Positions 1 to 8,288 of a stretch of 64,000 bases of DNA are shown here, one piece after another. The position numbers were made by a program, and so were the translations under genes. Where the stretch lies: the NCBI GenBank assembly GCA_035296965.1, contig DATGZX010000326.1:1-64000 (forward strand), written 5' to 3'. The notes under the pieces were generated by a model. It was given only the letters and a program-made list of their open reading frames with translations. It was not told the origin of the DNA and made no database searches. The stretch's first letter is position 1; each line of letters opens with the position of its first letter. This stretch comes from DATGZX01 sp035296965 (GTDB taxonomy: Bacteria; Planctomycetota; Planctomycetia; Gemmatales; Gemmataceae).

Positions 1-1
1 G

Positions 2-127
2 GCGTTAAGCCTGCTCAAGCGGAATCCGGCCAAAACGAGCATCGCACGGAAACGCAAGGCGGCTGCCTTGGACACGGGTTTTCTCGAGGAAACCTTGGCT
101 GGGGCACGAAACCTAGAGAAAGTTTGA
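2..127 (+). mobile_element. C-terminal end of an insertion-sequence transposase (cut by window start)
   Basis: The frame open from base 2 to the TGA at 125-127 encodes 41 residues beginning ALSLLKRNPAKTSIARKRKA. The pattern is an aliphatic LSLLKR, then a basic RKRK stretch, then a FLEE-type tail. It resembles from memory the extreme C-terminus of ISAs1-like DDE transposases common in planctomycetes. The frame stops almost exactly where a truncated beta-barrel gene begins, which is what an IS inserted in that gene would give. Only the tail is present, so no catalytic residue can be checked and the family name is tentative. Confidence 0.5.
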
Positions 128-419
128 TGCGTTCGCCCTGCATTTCGACCGCTGCGTGTTCGGCTGGCTCTATCCGCTGGTCGAATTCAACGGCACCTGG
201 AGCACGACCAGTTTCAGCAGCGATCTTCAGCAACGCCTGGGCTTCATCGACTTCGGGCGTTTCGACAACGTCGGCAGCCTGCTCACGGTGGCGCCCGGCG
301 TGAACGCGGTAATTGTCCGCGACAAACTCGAATTGGGGGTCTCCTACGAAACCCCGATCTGGAGCGCGCACAACTTCAACTACAACGGGGTGCTGGTAAA
401 GATGATCTTGCGTTTCTAA
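128..419 (+). pseudogene. Truncated outer-membrane beta-barrel protein (C-terminal fragment)
   Basis: After the transposase stop, a frame reading FALHFDRCVFGWLYPLVEFN runs to the TAA at 417-419. A GTG at 156 can serve as a formal start but lacks the N-terminus. Alternating polar and hydrophobic strands and a final aromatic residue (ILRF-stop) are typical of an outer-membrane barrel. The frame is closed upstream by a TAG at 114-116, inside the transposase end. The simplest reading is a porin-like gene cut by an insertion sequence, with its 5' part outside the window. A stem-loop follows 42 bases downstream. Confidence 0.6.
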
Positions 420-460
420 GCACAGGCGGCGCAGGAGGCTGCCTGGGATCTATCTTCTTC

Positions 461-483
461 AGGGGCCGGCACTGCCGGCCCCT
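461..483 (+). terminator. GC-rich stem-loop after the barrel fragment
   Basis: A perfect inverted repeat (ggggccggc, loop act, gccggcccc) lies 42 bases after the stop at 419. It is followed by a weak T-containing stretch. The position fits a terminator of the truncated gene. Confidence 0.5.
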
Positions 484-644
484 GTTGCGTTGTCACGTGG
501 CGCAGATCGAGAGGGCTCTAGGCGATTCGGCGAACGATTGGTTCGCCTTCCCCGGCCATGGGCCAAGGTCGGTCACATTGACTTCTACCCATTGCTGGGA
601 TCGAATTTATTGAAGACTGCGCGACCAATGTAACGAGCCTGCTT

Positions 645-877
645 TCTCCCCTCTCCCTTGTGAGGTTGCTGAAAAAGGGGTCTGACCCCCTACGAAGCTT
701 CACTGATTTCCCATGTTCTTGGGGATCGATCGCCCTTCGTGGAAGGGGTCAGACCCCTTTTTCAGCAACCTCCTTGTACTCAAGGGAGAGGGGCAGGGGG
801 TGAGGGTTTTAGACTATTGAAGGTTTGCTCAACCCCCTCACCCCAAACCCCTCTCCCCCGAGTACGGGGGCGAGGGG
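645..877. repeat. GC-rich palindromic repeat, copy A (interrupted)
   Basis: The stretch is made of facing C-rich and G-rich tracts of the type cccctctccccc gagtac gggggcgagggg. Arms are at about 645-660 with 781-793, and at about 851-861 with 865-877. A second pair of facing tracts lies around 796-807 and 835-845. It belongs to the same family as the elements at 3844-3991 and 11743-11857. Removing bases 662-777 minus one CTTGT restores a hairpin with 13-base arms (648-660 and 781-793) and a short loop. Confidence 0.75.
662..772. mobile_element. 111-bp MITE with 28-bp terminal inverted repeats and 5-bp target duplication
   Basis: Bases 662-689 and 745-772 are perfect 28-base inverted repeats, outer end gaggttgctgaaaaagg. 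They flank about 55 bases of unique sequence that has no coding capacity. The element is bounded on both sides by the direct repeat CTTGT (657-661 and 773-777). Its insertion point is the loop of a GC-rich palindrome, and removing the element and one CTTGT recreates that palindrome. These are the marks of a short non-autonomous transposable element moved by a transposase encoded elsewhere. A related sequence core occurs at 8289-8346. Confidence 0.8.
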
Positions 878-957
878 CATACGAAGCATGAGGCATTGGT
901 TGCACAGCAATCAATAAGAGCACCTATTTGTGCTCGGGTCCAGAACCTCACGGGGGC

Positions 958-1464
958 CTACTTGGCCGGCGTTGTGCGCAATTCCGAAGTTGCCGGAGCG
1001 GCGGCCGGGGCGCGGAAGGCGATGCTCAGCCGGTCGCCAGCGTGCACGGGGAGAACGCGGTCCTGGGTCACCACCTTGCCGTTTTCTACCCAGCTCACAC
1101 GGATGGTGTAGTTGTAGTCGCGACCTAGTACGAGCGGGGGCGACACGAACACGCGCGAGCTGCCGATTTGCGTCGTCTTGGCGCCCTCGAAGCTGATCTC
1201 CGCATGGGGCGGCGTCACGCGGACGTGAATGTAGGCCAGTTGCTCCTCTTGAGTGCCGGCGGCAGGGACCTTCCAGTAGAAGAATCCGGGGCCTTCCGTG
1301 TATGCGCCATAAGTCATCGGCGCGTCGATCGAACTGACAAACGGGAACATCGGCCGATCGGCGCGCATGTAAGTAGTTTGGGCCATGCCCTGGCTGGCAA
1401 TCAACATGCCTCCAAGCACGGCAACCGCCGCGCTACCAAGTGCCAAATGCTTTTGCCGGATCAT
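958..1464 (-). CDS. Secreted TIGR03000-domain protein
   Basis: This 168-residue product starts with a signal peptide (MIRQKHLALGSAAVAVLGG, cleavage near SQGMAQ). The ATG at 1464 is chosen because gaaaggaagg lies just upstream; an in-frame start 23 codons earlier would bury the signal peptide. Residues about 75-150 match the TIGR03000 pattern as I know it: a beta-rich module with VRVTPPHAEISFEG, the diagnostic SSRVFVSPPL, then YNYTIRVSW and a closing HAGD. The domain is almost restricted to planctomycetes and its function is unknown. The protein is presumably exported to the periplasm or cell surface. It is divergent from the outer-membrane protein gene at 1809. Confidence 0.8.
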   Translation of the reverse strand: MIRQKHLALGSAAVAVLGGMLIASQGMAQTTYMRADRPMFPFVSSIDAPMTYGAYTEGPGFFYWKVPAAGTQEEQLAYIHVRVTPPHAEISFEGAKTTQIGSSRVFVSPPLVLGRDYNYTIRVSWVENGKVVTQDRVLPVHAGDRLSIAFRAPAAAPATSELRTTPAK

Positions 1465-1808
1465 CTGCAGCCTTCCTTTCCAAAGAAATGGAGTATGAAC
1501 TTTCCAGTCTTGACCTCTCCAAGCAAGACCCATCTTCCCAGGTCATCCTGCGCTTCGCTATCTCATCCCTTTTCAGCGATTGCTCTTGAGCGTTTCGAGA
1601 CTCGACACTATATGCTCATCTTCCTGAAGTTTCGTAAGTCGACCTGGGATGGCGCGCTGCTGGCGTTTCGTCAAAGCTTATCGGACAGATAGGCGGGCCG
1701 TTTGTTAAACCGCTCCCGTGTTCCAAACTCCGGTCTGGGATCGAGACAATCCATCCTGGAATGAATGACAGAGCACCAGGGCACGGGCTCATTGAGGACC
1801 AGGCAACC
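1465..1808. other. Divergent intergenic region, 344 bases
   Basis: This stretch must hold the promoters of the TIGR03000 gene and of the outer-membrane protein gene. I saw no convincing -35/-10 pair and no gene in it. Confidence 0.5.
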
Positions 1809-3047
1809 ATGTTAAACAAAGTTCTGGCAACGTCACTCGCACTCTCCCTCGCGATCCTGGTGGTGTGTAACGCGTCGGCGCTCGGGCAGCAAACTGCTGC
1901 CAATCCGACAAATCCTTCTTCGTCGCCCGACCAGGCCCGACTGCCCGACCTGAATGGGACTTCGTCCGAGCCTCAGGCACCTTCAACGCCGCCCGTGGGC
2001 CGCCCCGGGCAGCCTGCCAGTGCCAGCCCAGACTCTTTGCTACTCGGGCCGTCCGCGAATCCTGCTCAGCCCAGCACAGGGGAGAATCGCAGCGCGCCGG
2101 AGCCGAGTCTCGAGCCCCTTGGCGCAGGCATGGGTGGATTTTCCCCTTTTATGAGCCCCGTTGTCGGCCGCGCTCCGTTCCGCGCTGATTACCAGGCCGC
2201 CTGGTTTGCGCCGGAGGCTGTGGCCGGGCAGAATACCAACTTGGGATACGTTCGACAGGACTTATCGTTTGGGTTCCCTCTCTGGCAAAATGGCACCTGC
2301 GACGAATGGTTTTTCTCGGCCAACCTGCGCAGTGAGATCTTCCAGACCCACGCAATTTTTCCTGATACGGGGCAGCCATTTCCCCAGGACCTTTGGAACA
2401 TCCGCTTCAGCACGACCTACCGCCATCTGTTCGACAACGGCTGGATCGGCGGCGGTTCGGTGAGCGTGGGGTCGGCCAGCGACAAGCCGTTCAACAGCAT
2501 CAACGAAATGACGGCCGGTCTCAATGCTTTCCTGCGGGTTCCCGAGGGCGAGCACAATGCCTGGCTCTTCACGCTGAGCTACTCGCCGACCAGCGAATTG
2601 CCCATTCCTATCCCCGGCGTGGCTTTCGTTTGGCAGCCTTCGGACACGTTCCGGGCCAATATTGGCTTGCCGTTCCAGATCATGTGGCGACCGACGGACG
2701 ACCTTAATTTTGACCTATCCTACATGCTGCTCACCACTGTCCACGCGCGGGCGACCTATCGCGTGTGCCGGCCAGTTCGCCTGTATGTCGCATACGCCTG
2801 GGAAAACGAGGCCTATCTACCGGCGGACCGCCCGGACAATAACGACCGTCTCTATGACGTCGATCAGCGCGTAACCACGGGCGCGCTAATCAACCTCAAC
2901 CAGCATGCCTCCCTGGATTTTTCCGGAGGCTACATTTTCGATCACTATTACTTCGAAGGTAAAAACATCCTCAACGGCACGAACTTCAATCGAATCGACG
3001 TCGCCGATGGGCCATATGTCTCCCTCAAGCTTCTCATTCGTTGGTAA
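1809..3047 (+). CDS. Outer-membrane beta-barrel protein (DUF6268-like)
   Basis: This 412-residue protein opens with a signal peptide (MLNKVLATSLALSLAILVV, cleavage near ALGQQ). A Pro/Ser/Ala-rich low-complexity linker follows at residues about 25-105, then a barrel-like domain with alternating aromatic and polar strands to the end. The C-terminus LKLLIRW ends in an aromatic residue, as outer-membrane barrels do. The start at 1809 is preferred over the in-frame ATG 16 codons earlier because the signal peptide then lies at the N-terminus. The body resembles DUF6268 planctomycete outer-membrane proteins, but no substrate can be assigned. It ends before a long stem-loop at 3093. Confidence 0.7.
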   Translation: MLNKVLATSLALSLAILVVCNASALGQQTAANPTNPSSSPDQARLPDLNGTSSEPQAPSTPPVGRPGQPASASPDSLLLGPSANPAQPSTGENRSAPEPSLEPLGAGMGGFSPFMSPVVGRAPFRADYQAAWFAPEAVAGQNTNLGYVRQDLSFGFPLWQNGTCDEWFFSANLRSEIFQTHAIFPDTGQPFPQDLWNIRFSTTYRHLFDNGWIGGGSVSVGSASDKPFNSINEMTAGLNAFLRVPEGEHNAWLFTLSYSPTSELPIPIPGVAFVWQPSDTFRANIGLPFQIMWRPTDDLNFDLSYMLLTTVHARATYRVCRPVRLYVAYAWENEAYLPADRPDNNDRLYDVDQRVTTGALINLNQHASLDFSGGYIFDHYYFEGKNILNGTNFNRIDVADGPYVSLKLLIRW

Positions 3048-3092
3048 CGTGTTAAATAAGCTCTGACTGAGGGCCTTGCAAGATAGAGGAAA

Positions 3093-3163
3093 CAAAAGCG
3101 GCGGAAAAGCACCGCACTCCAAAAGTGACTTCTTTGGACTGCGGCGCTTTTCCGCTGCTTTTG
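3093..3163 (+). terminator. Long stem-loop, probable terminator of the outer-membrane protein gene
   Basis: Arms of about 32 bases (left starting caaaagcggcggaaaagc, right ending ttttccgctgcttttg) pair with three mismatches. The right arm ends in a T-rich stretch. The structure begins 46 bases after the stop codon at 3047. Confidence 0.65.
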
Positions 3164-3798
3164 TCTTCCCTTCCTCAACAATTCATTCCGCCAACCCTTC
3201 AAAATCTGCGAATCTCGAACTGAGCACTTGGAAGAAATTCATGGAGATTTCTCATCAGGCAAACTCGCTCTACACGGAGCGAGCCCATAATCGTCGCGGT
3301 CATCTCTAATCACGGCGCGCCTGAGCGGCCCGGTAGCATCGAAGCTGGCCGAGATTCCTCCCCTGCCCTGGGACGAACGGACTTGGCTCGTGCGCTACGG
3401 CGGGTCGGAATTCATTCTCCGAGTGACCGCGGGCACGAAGCCACGTTGGTCCAGCCCGCACCTTGAGGCAAGGTGCGGGCACATTTCTTGCACCCTGCCC
3501 CCATCAGCCATATCACCGTGCTTGATTCGGCAGCAGCGTAGGACAGATTTCCCAATCCGTCCGGTCAGGTTGGAAACCTGACCTACAGCCGAACCCCGCA
3601 GAGTCCTTTAGTCTCTTCCCGACTCTCGTTCGTCCTTGCCGATTAGAGAAGTTGGGACCGAAGCACGGCCCATGAGGCGCTCCCGATGCCGTGCAGAGGC
3701 GGTTCCGACCTCTAGGCAAGACTTCGTGGCAACATCGATCCTCGGAAAACGGTAATCTGGTAAAGAGAATTGTGTGCATCATACGAGCAGGAGACGCC
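3164..3798. other. Intergenic region with two small hairpins, no convincing gene
   Basis: It holds a perfect 11-base hairpin at 3454-3480 (gcccgcacctt / aaggtgcgggc, loop gaggc). A second palindrome, gtcaggttggaaacctgac, lies at 3564-3582. A short frame at 3321-3450 reads LPWDERTWLVRYGGSEFILR and may be the remnant of a gene, but it has no start signal and no family I recognise. Confidence 0.45.
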
Positions 3799-5844
3799 AT
3801 GCTTCGGGCGATCCCCTTCGTCGCGGCCTTTGTTGGGCTGCTCTCTCAGAGTCTGTCCGAGAAGCCCCTCGCCCCCGCTTCGGGGGAGAGGGGAGAGGGG
3901 ATATGGCTTGCCCAGGCAAAACCCCCTCACCCCCAACCCCTCTCCCCCGAGTACGGGGGAGAGGGGAGAGCTTGTCGGACAGACTCTCAGACGCTGTCGA
4001 CACGGGCTGAATTGCCGCCGTTGATCCCGCGGAAGGTACTCTTCGAAAACGCTGTCAAGGCGGCGCCATTGCTGTCTCCGGACGGCGCGCGGCTAGCGTA
4101 CCTGGCGCCCGATGATCGAGATGTTCTTCAGATCTGGGTGCAGACGGTTGGCAGAAACGACGCCCACAGGGTGTCGTATGAGAAGGGACGCGGGATCGTC
4201 CTGCACTGGTGGACGCACGCGCCAAACACGTTGGTCTACGTTCAGGATCACGGGGGCGACGAAAACTTTCACATCTACGCAGTAGACCTCCAAAGCGAAA
4301 AGGTGCGCGACTTGACCCCCATCAAGGGTGTTCGCGTCAGCGCCCTCAGAGTCGACCGGAATTTTCCCGGGGAGCTGCTGGCGACACTGACCATCGGCAC
4401 TCCGAAACCTTACGATGTTTACCGGATCAACCTGAGCACCGGCAAAATGGTCCTGGACACCAAGAACCCCGGCGACGTGATGGAATGGTTGGTGGATTCC
4501 AAGTTCCAGATCGGCGCCGCCCAGGCCTTGACGCGCGACGGGGGGGCCGAACTCCGCTATCGCGCAAACTCCAAGAGCCCCTGGAAGACCATCGTAAAAT
4601 GGGGACCCAAGGATGCCGAGGGCAAGGCCCTGAGCTTTACTAGCGACAACAAGGCGCTCTGGCTCTCCTCCAGCAAGGGTCGCGATACGCTTGGATTGGT
4701 GAAACATGACCTGGTCAGCGGCAAGGAAGAAGAGATTGCTTCAGATCCGGGCGCCGACTTGTGCGACAGGCTCATCCATCCTCAGACCCACGAAATCGAA
4801 GCGATCGCCTTTGACCGTCTGCGGACCACATGGAAGCCCCTCAATCCCAAAATCGCCGAGGATTTTCGTGTCTTGCAGGAAGGAGGGCGTGGCACTCCGA
4901 CCGTCGTCAGCTTCGACAAAGACTGGCGACGATGGGTGGTTTCCTACTCGGCCGATACCCAGGCCTTCGACTACTATCTTTATGAGCGCGAGAGCAAGGC
5001 TCTCACGCATCTTTTCGCCGCCCACCCGGAAGTGAGCAAGTACGCTCTGGCGCCGACAAAGCCGTTCACGATTGAAGCACGCGACGGCCTGGAGCTTGTA
5101 TCCTACTTGACACTCCCCGTCGGTGTGGAAGCCAAAAATCTGCCCTTGGTCCTGGTCGTTCATGGCGGCCCGTGGACGCGCGACAGCTGGGGATACAATC
5201 CCGAGGCGCAATGGTTGGCCAATCGCGGCTACGCAGTGCTCGAGGTCAACTACCGGGGCTCGATCGGGCTAGGCAAGAAGTACTTGCACGCTGGCGATCG
5301 CGAATGGGCAGGCAAGATGCACGAAGACCTCATCGATGCCGTCGCCTGGGCCATCCGCCAAAGAATCGCCGATCCCAAGCGCGTGGCGATTCTCGGCTGG
5401 TCGTATGGGGGCTATGAGGCGCTCGTGGGAGCGACCTTCACCCCGGACGTGTTTGCCTGCGCGGTCGATGTCATCGGGCCGTCGAACCTGATAACCTGGT
5501 TGAACTCGATCCCGCCCCACTGGACGCCCATGAAACGCATGCTGGCGTTGCGCGTAGGTGATCCCAAGAAAGAGCAGAGTTTCCTGCGCGCGCGCTCGCC
5601 ATTGTTCAGAGCCGAACGCATCCAGATTCCGCTTCTGATCGCGCAAGGGGCGAACGACACGCGCGTTCCACAGGTCGAGGCCGACCAACTCGTCGCCTTG
5701 CTGCGCCGGGCCCATAAACCAGTTGAATACTTGCTTTTCCCCGACGAAGGTCATGGCTTTTCCAAGCCGGAAAACAAGATCAAGTTCTATGCAGCTGCCG
5801 AGGCGTTCCTGGCGAAACACCTGGGCGGCCGCACGGAGCCTTGA
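3799..5844 (+). CDS. Secreted S9-family (prolyl oligopeptidase/DPP-IV type) serine peptidase
   Basis: The 681-residue product has a signal peptide (MLRAIPFVAAFVGLL), a beta-propeller-like N-terminal half (about residues 80-430) and a C-terminal alpha/beta-hydrolase domain. The nucleophile motif GWSYGGY lies near residue 535, with a loop Asp in GANDTRVP near 618 and the catalytic His in DEGHGF near 650. The oxyanion-side motif VVHGGPW is also present. The ATG at 3799 has caggag upstream; a longer frame starts at 3691 without one. It probably cleaves peptides outside the cytoplasm. Residues about 16-64 are encoded by a GC-rich palindromic repeat that entered the gene between the signal peptide core and the propeller. 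Confidence 0.85.
   Translation: MLRAIPFVAAFVGLLSQSLSEKPLAPASGERGEGIWLAQAKPPHPQPLSPEYGGEGRACRTDSQTLSTRAELPPLIPRKVLFENAVKAAPLLSPDGARLAYLAPDDRDVLQIWVQTVGRNDAHRVSYEKGRGIVLHWWTHAPNTLVYVQDHGGDENFHIYAVDLQSEKVRDLTPIKGVRVSALRVDRNFPGELLATLTIGTPKPYDVYRINLSTGKMVLDTKNPGDVMEWLVDSKFQIGAAQALTRDGGAELRYRANSKSPWKTIVKWGPKDAEGKALSFTSDNKALWLSSSKGRDTLGLVKHDLVSGKEEEIASDPGADLCDRLIHPQTHEIEAIAFDRLRTTWKPLNPKIAEDFRVLQEGGRGTPTVVSFDKDWRRWVVSYSADTQAFDYYLYERESKALTHLFAAHPEVSKYALAPTKPFTIEARDGLELVSYLTLPVGVEAKNLPLVLVVHGGPWTRDSWGYNPEAQWLANRGYAVLEVNYRGSIGLGKKYLHAGDREWAGKMHEDLIDAVAWAIRQRIADPKRVAILGWSYGGYEALVGATFTPDVFACAVDVIGPSNLITWLNSIPPHWTPMKRMLALRVGDPKKEQSFLRARSPLFRAERIQIPLLIAQGANDTRVPQVEADQLVALLRRAHKPVEYLLFPDEGHGFSKPENKIKFYAAAEAFLAKHLGGRTEP
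3844..3991. repeat. GC-rich palindromic repeat, copy B, inside the S9 peptidase gene
   Basis: The 148-base element has imperfect 22-base terminal inverted repeats at 3844-3865 and 3970-3991, sharing agagtctgtccga. Inside are facing tracts of the type cccctcgccccc / gggggagagggg and the core gagtac. It is read through as residues about 16-64, including PHPQPLSPEYGGEG, a peptide that appears as an artefact-like insert in many planctomycete proteins. It keeps the frame open. Confidence 0.75.
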
Positions 5845-5968
5845 AGGAAAGGCTGCCGTCGCCGGGCGCAGCTTGGGCCTCTGTCGGCAGAGAGCCGCTC
5901 AGTTCTCACTGAGCATCAATAGAAGAAGAACTGGGGGAACGCTGGCTGGCCGCGTGAACTCCTGGCAC

Positions 5969-6598
5969 TCACTTTTTCGAAAGCTCGGGCAAAGAGTGTG
6001 AAGGCACTGGAGAGAATCGATTTGTGTGCGCGCAATCCGCTCCTTCAAGGAATATGGTCGCAAGACGCTGCGCGAGATCGGCTGCGCGCGGACGCGAGCC
6101 AAAGCGAATGATGCCGCGCAAGCCGCCCAATAGCATCAAGCTCATGCTCTCTTCGTCATGGATGATGAACTCGCCGAAAACGTTAGCCTCGGCAAAGACG
6201 CCTCGGATCAAGTGAACCAGCTCATTGCGTGTCCGCTGCCATGGCATGACACCATCGTGTCCGGCTAGCACCTCGGAGCGTTGGATGAGGTCTGACAAAT
6301 GGGGATGTTCGTCAAAGAAAGCGATGATTGCCCCGACAAAGGTTTCGAGCCGGGCTCGCGGCCGGGTCGCTTGTCCCATCGCTTGCCGCAGTTGGTTCAA
6401 TAGCTTTTCAGAGGAACGCTGCAGCAGGGCTGCATACAGGTCCTCCTTGTCTTTGAAATAGCGGTAAATCGTGCCCTTGCCGACGTCCGCCTCTGTGGCG
6501 ATATCTTCCATGCGAACTTCGTGAAAGCGCTGGCTGCCGAATAATTTGCCAGCTGCGTCCAGTATTCTCGATTCTTGGAGCGAACTCTTCGTCTGCAC
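5969..6598 (-). CDS. TetR/AcrR-family transcriptional repressor of the efflux operon
   Basis: The 209-residue protein has the TetR N-terminal helix-turn-helix: RILDAAGKLFGSQRFHEVRM followed by IATEADVGKGTIYRYFKDKE (residues about 10-56). A variable ligand-binding domain follows. It is divergent from the adaptor/RND operon. Both its own promoter and that of the operon contain ACTGAC-N2-GTCAGT just after the -10 box. The expected role is repression of the pump genes and of itself, released when a pump substrate binds. The inducer is unknown. Its 3' end faces the S9 peptidase. Confidence 0.9.
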   Translation of the reverse strand: MQTKSSLQESRILDAAGKLFGSQRFHEVRMEDIATEADVGKGTIYRYFKDKEDLYAALLQRSSEKLLNQLRQAMGQATRPRARLETFVGAIIAFFDEHPHLSDLIQRSEVLAGHDGVMPWQRTRNELVHLIRGVFAEANVFGEFIIHDEESMSLMLLGGLRGIIRFGSRPRAADLAQRLATIFLEGADCAHTNRFSPVPSHSLPELSKK

Positions 6599-6654
6599 GA
6601 TCGGTCTCGTTGTTGAAGACAGTGCGAGTGGAGGATCCGAGCGAGCATTCCGAA

Positions 6655-6702
6655 ACTGACCGGTCAGTCCGCCATTGTACGATTGAAATGCGTCTCGTGC
6701 AA
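6655..6702 (-). promoter_or_regulatory. tetR promoter with TetR operator
   Basis: On the minus strand TTGCAC (6697-6702), 17 bases and TACAAT (6674-6679) form a sigma70-like promoter. Five bases beyond lies the perfect 14-base palindrome actgaccggtcagt (6655-6668), over the expected start site. This fits autorepression. Confidence 0.75.
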
Positions 6703-6821
6703 GGCATTCAGGCGTGGATGGTGAGTTGTCGGGAAGCAGAACGTGTAGCTTAGCGCCCTAAACACTTGTTTTCAAGTGGCTTAGCCTGTTAATGATAGCA
6801 TCTTGGCACGCTGATTAGGTC

Positions 6822-6870
6822 TTGACGCCGAGGCAACTTGAGTCGAGAATAACGGAACTGACCAGTCAGT
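6822..6870 (+). promoter_or_regulatory. Efflux operon promoter with TetR operator
   Basis: TTGACG (6822-6827), 17 bases and GAGAAT (6845-6850) are followed six bases later by actgaccagtcagt (6857-6870). This operator has the same 6-base arms as the one before tetR and the same spacing from the -10 box. Binding there would block the start site of the adaptor/RND operon. Confidence 0.75.
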
Positions 6871-6923
6871 CCTAAGCGCGTGTCTGGTCCCTGGCTGATG
6901 TGGCGCGATCCAGGAGATTGACG

Positions 6924-8279
6924 ATGAATGGCTTTTCTCTGGCTCATGGTGTTATGAATTCTAACCAGACGACGACCCATGAATCCTTCTGGCGAAGCCG
7001 CCGACAGGTGCTTGGATGCGGCGTCCTCTCCGCCCTGCTGGCTGCTCTGGCTGCGGGCTGCGGTCAGACGGCCGCGCGCACAGTCGACAAGAAAGCCGCG
7101 ATCGAGGTGGTCGTCACCACACCCATCACCGACCAGGTCACCGACTCGGAGGACTTCACCGGCCGGTTGGACGGTCTCAAGACCGTCGATGTCCGCGCGC
7201 GCGTGTCCGGGTTCGTGTTGTCAGCCCCATTCAAGGAAGGCGACATGGTCCATGAGGGAGATCTTTTATTCCTGATCGATCCCCTATCCTACAAAGCCGA
7301 CCTGAATCTGGCCGCGGCCAATCTCAAACTGGCGAAAGCAGACCAGAACCTTCAGGAAAAAATCGCCAACCGCTCGCGAACGCTGATCGGCAATGGAGCG
7401 GTCGCTCAGGAGGATTTGGAGACATCGGTAGCGACAGCACAAAAATCTGGGGCGCAGACCGAGGCGATGGCTGCGACGCGGGATCGAGCCAAACTTTACC
7501 TGGACTGGACGCGCGTTACTGCTCCTTTGAGCGGTCGCATTAGCCGACGACTTGTGGATCCCGGCAACCTCGTCAATGCGGACCAGACGATTCTGACGAC
7601 CATCGTGAGCGATCACGAATTGTACGCGTACTTCGACGTGAATGAGCGAACCTACTTGGACCTCGTGCATCCGGTATCACCAGGGCAAAGTTCCTCGTTG
7701 GGGGCCTTAAATAGCCCCGTGCTCATGCAACTGGCCAATGAAACGCAATTCGTGCGCTCCGGGATCGTCAACTTCGTGGATAATCGCGTGAACGCCAACA
7801 CTGGTACCATTCGCATGCGGGCCGTGTTTGACAATGCCGACGGCGCTCTCCGAGCGGGCCTCTTCGTGCGCATCCGACTACCCATCGGCACTCCATACCA
7901 GGCAGTCCTCATTCCCGGCGCGGCACTTCAGAGCGACCAGGGACGGAAGTACGTCTTTGTGGTCAACGATAAAGACGAAGTAGTTTACCGCCCGATCACA
8001 CCCGGACAGGAAATCAAAACCCTCCGCGTGGTCAAGCAGGGCGTGGCCATGGGCGACCGGATCATTGTCAGCGGCATGCAGCGTGTCCGGCAGGGGGTGC
8101 AGGTCCAGGTCCAAATGCAGGACCCGCCCAAGCCTCCGGATCAGCCGTTGGCGAAGTTACTAGGCTTCCCGCAGGCGTCTCAAGCCCAAGCCGCCAAGCC
8201 GACAGACAAGGTGAGTAGCGCGCAACCCGATAAAGAGGCAAGAAAGAAGCCTGCGCCGACGGGTCAGCCCGGAGGTTGA
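6924..8279 (+). CDS. RND efflux periplasmic adaptor (membrane fusion lipoprotein)
   Basis: This 451-residue protein is a HlyD/AcrA-type adaptor linking the inner-membrane RND pumps to an outer-membrane channel. The N-terminus has a lipoprotein signal with lipobox ALAAGC. Then come the barrel-sandwich/lipoyl halves (VDVRARVSGFVLSAPFKEGD and LDWTRVTAPLSGRISRRLVD), an alpha-hairpin between them (about residues 120-180), and beta-barrel and proximal domains. A Pro/Lys-rich tail ends the protein. The ATG at 6924 has caggag seven bases upstream. It is the first gene of the operon, 84 bases before the first pump; that gap holds a 58-base hairpin repeat. Confidence 0.9.
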   Translation: MNGFSLAHGVMNSNQTTTHESFWRSRRQVLGCGVLSALLAALAAGCGQTAARTVDKKAAIEVVVTTPITDQVTDSEDFTGRLDGLKTVDVRARVSGFVLSAPFKEGDMVHEGDLLFLIDPLSYKADLNLAAANLKLAKADQNLQEKIANRSRTLIGNGAVAQEDLETSVATAQKSGAQTEAMAATRDRAKLYLDWTRVTAPLSGRISRRLVDPGNLVNADQTILTTIVSDHELYAYFDVNERTYLDLVHPVSPGQSSSLGALNSPVLMQLANETQFVRSGIVNFVDNRVNANTGTIRMRAVFDNADGALRAGLFVRIRLPIGTPYQAVLIPGAALQSDQGRKYVFVVNDKDEVVYRPITPGQEIKTLRVVKQGVAMGDRIIVSGMQRVRQGVQVQVQMQDPPKPPDQPLAKLLGFPQASQAQAAKPTDKVSSAQPDKEARKKPAPTGQPGG

Positions 8280-8288
8280 AAGTCATGA

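Noticed and set aside
835..877. CRISPR-like repetition in the C/G-rich tracts
   Set aside because: Units are facing palindromes, not direct repeats with regular spacers, and no cas genes are present.
3321..3581. Open frame with LPWDERTWLVRYGGSEFILR
   Set aside because: It has no start codon with a ribosome-binding site, runs through a hairpin, and matches no family I know. It is mentioned only as a possible remnant.
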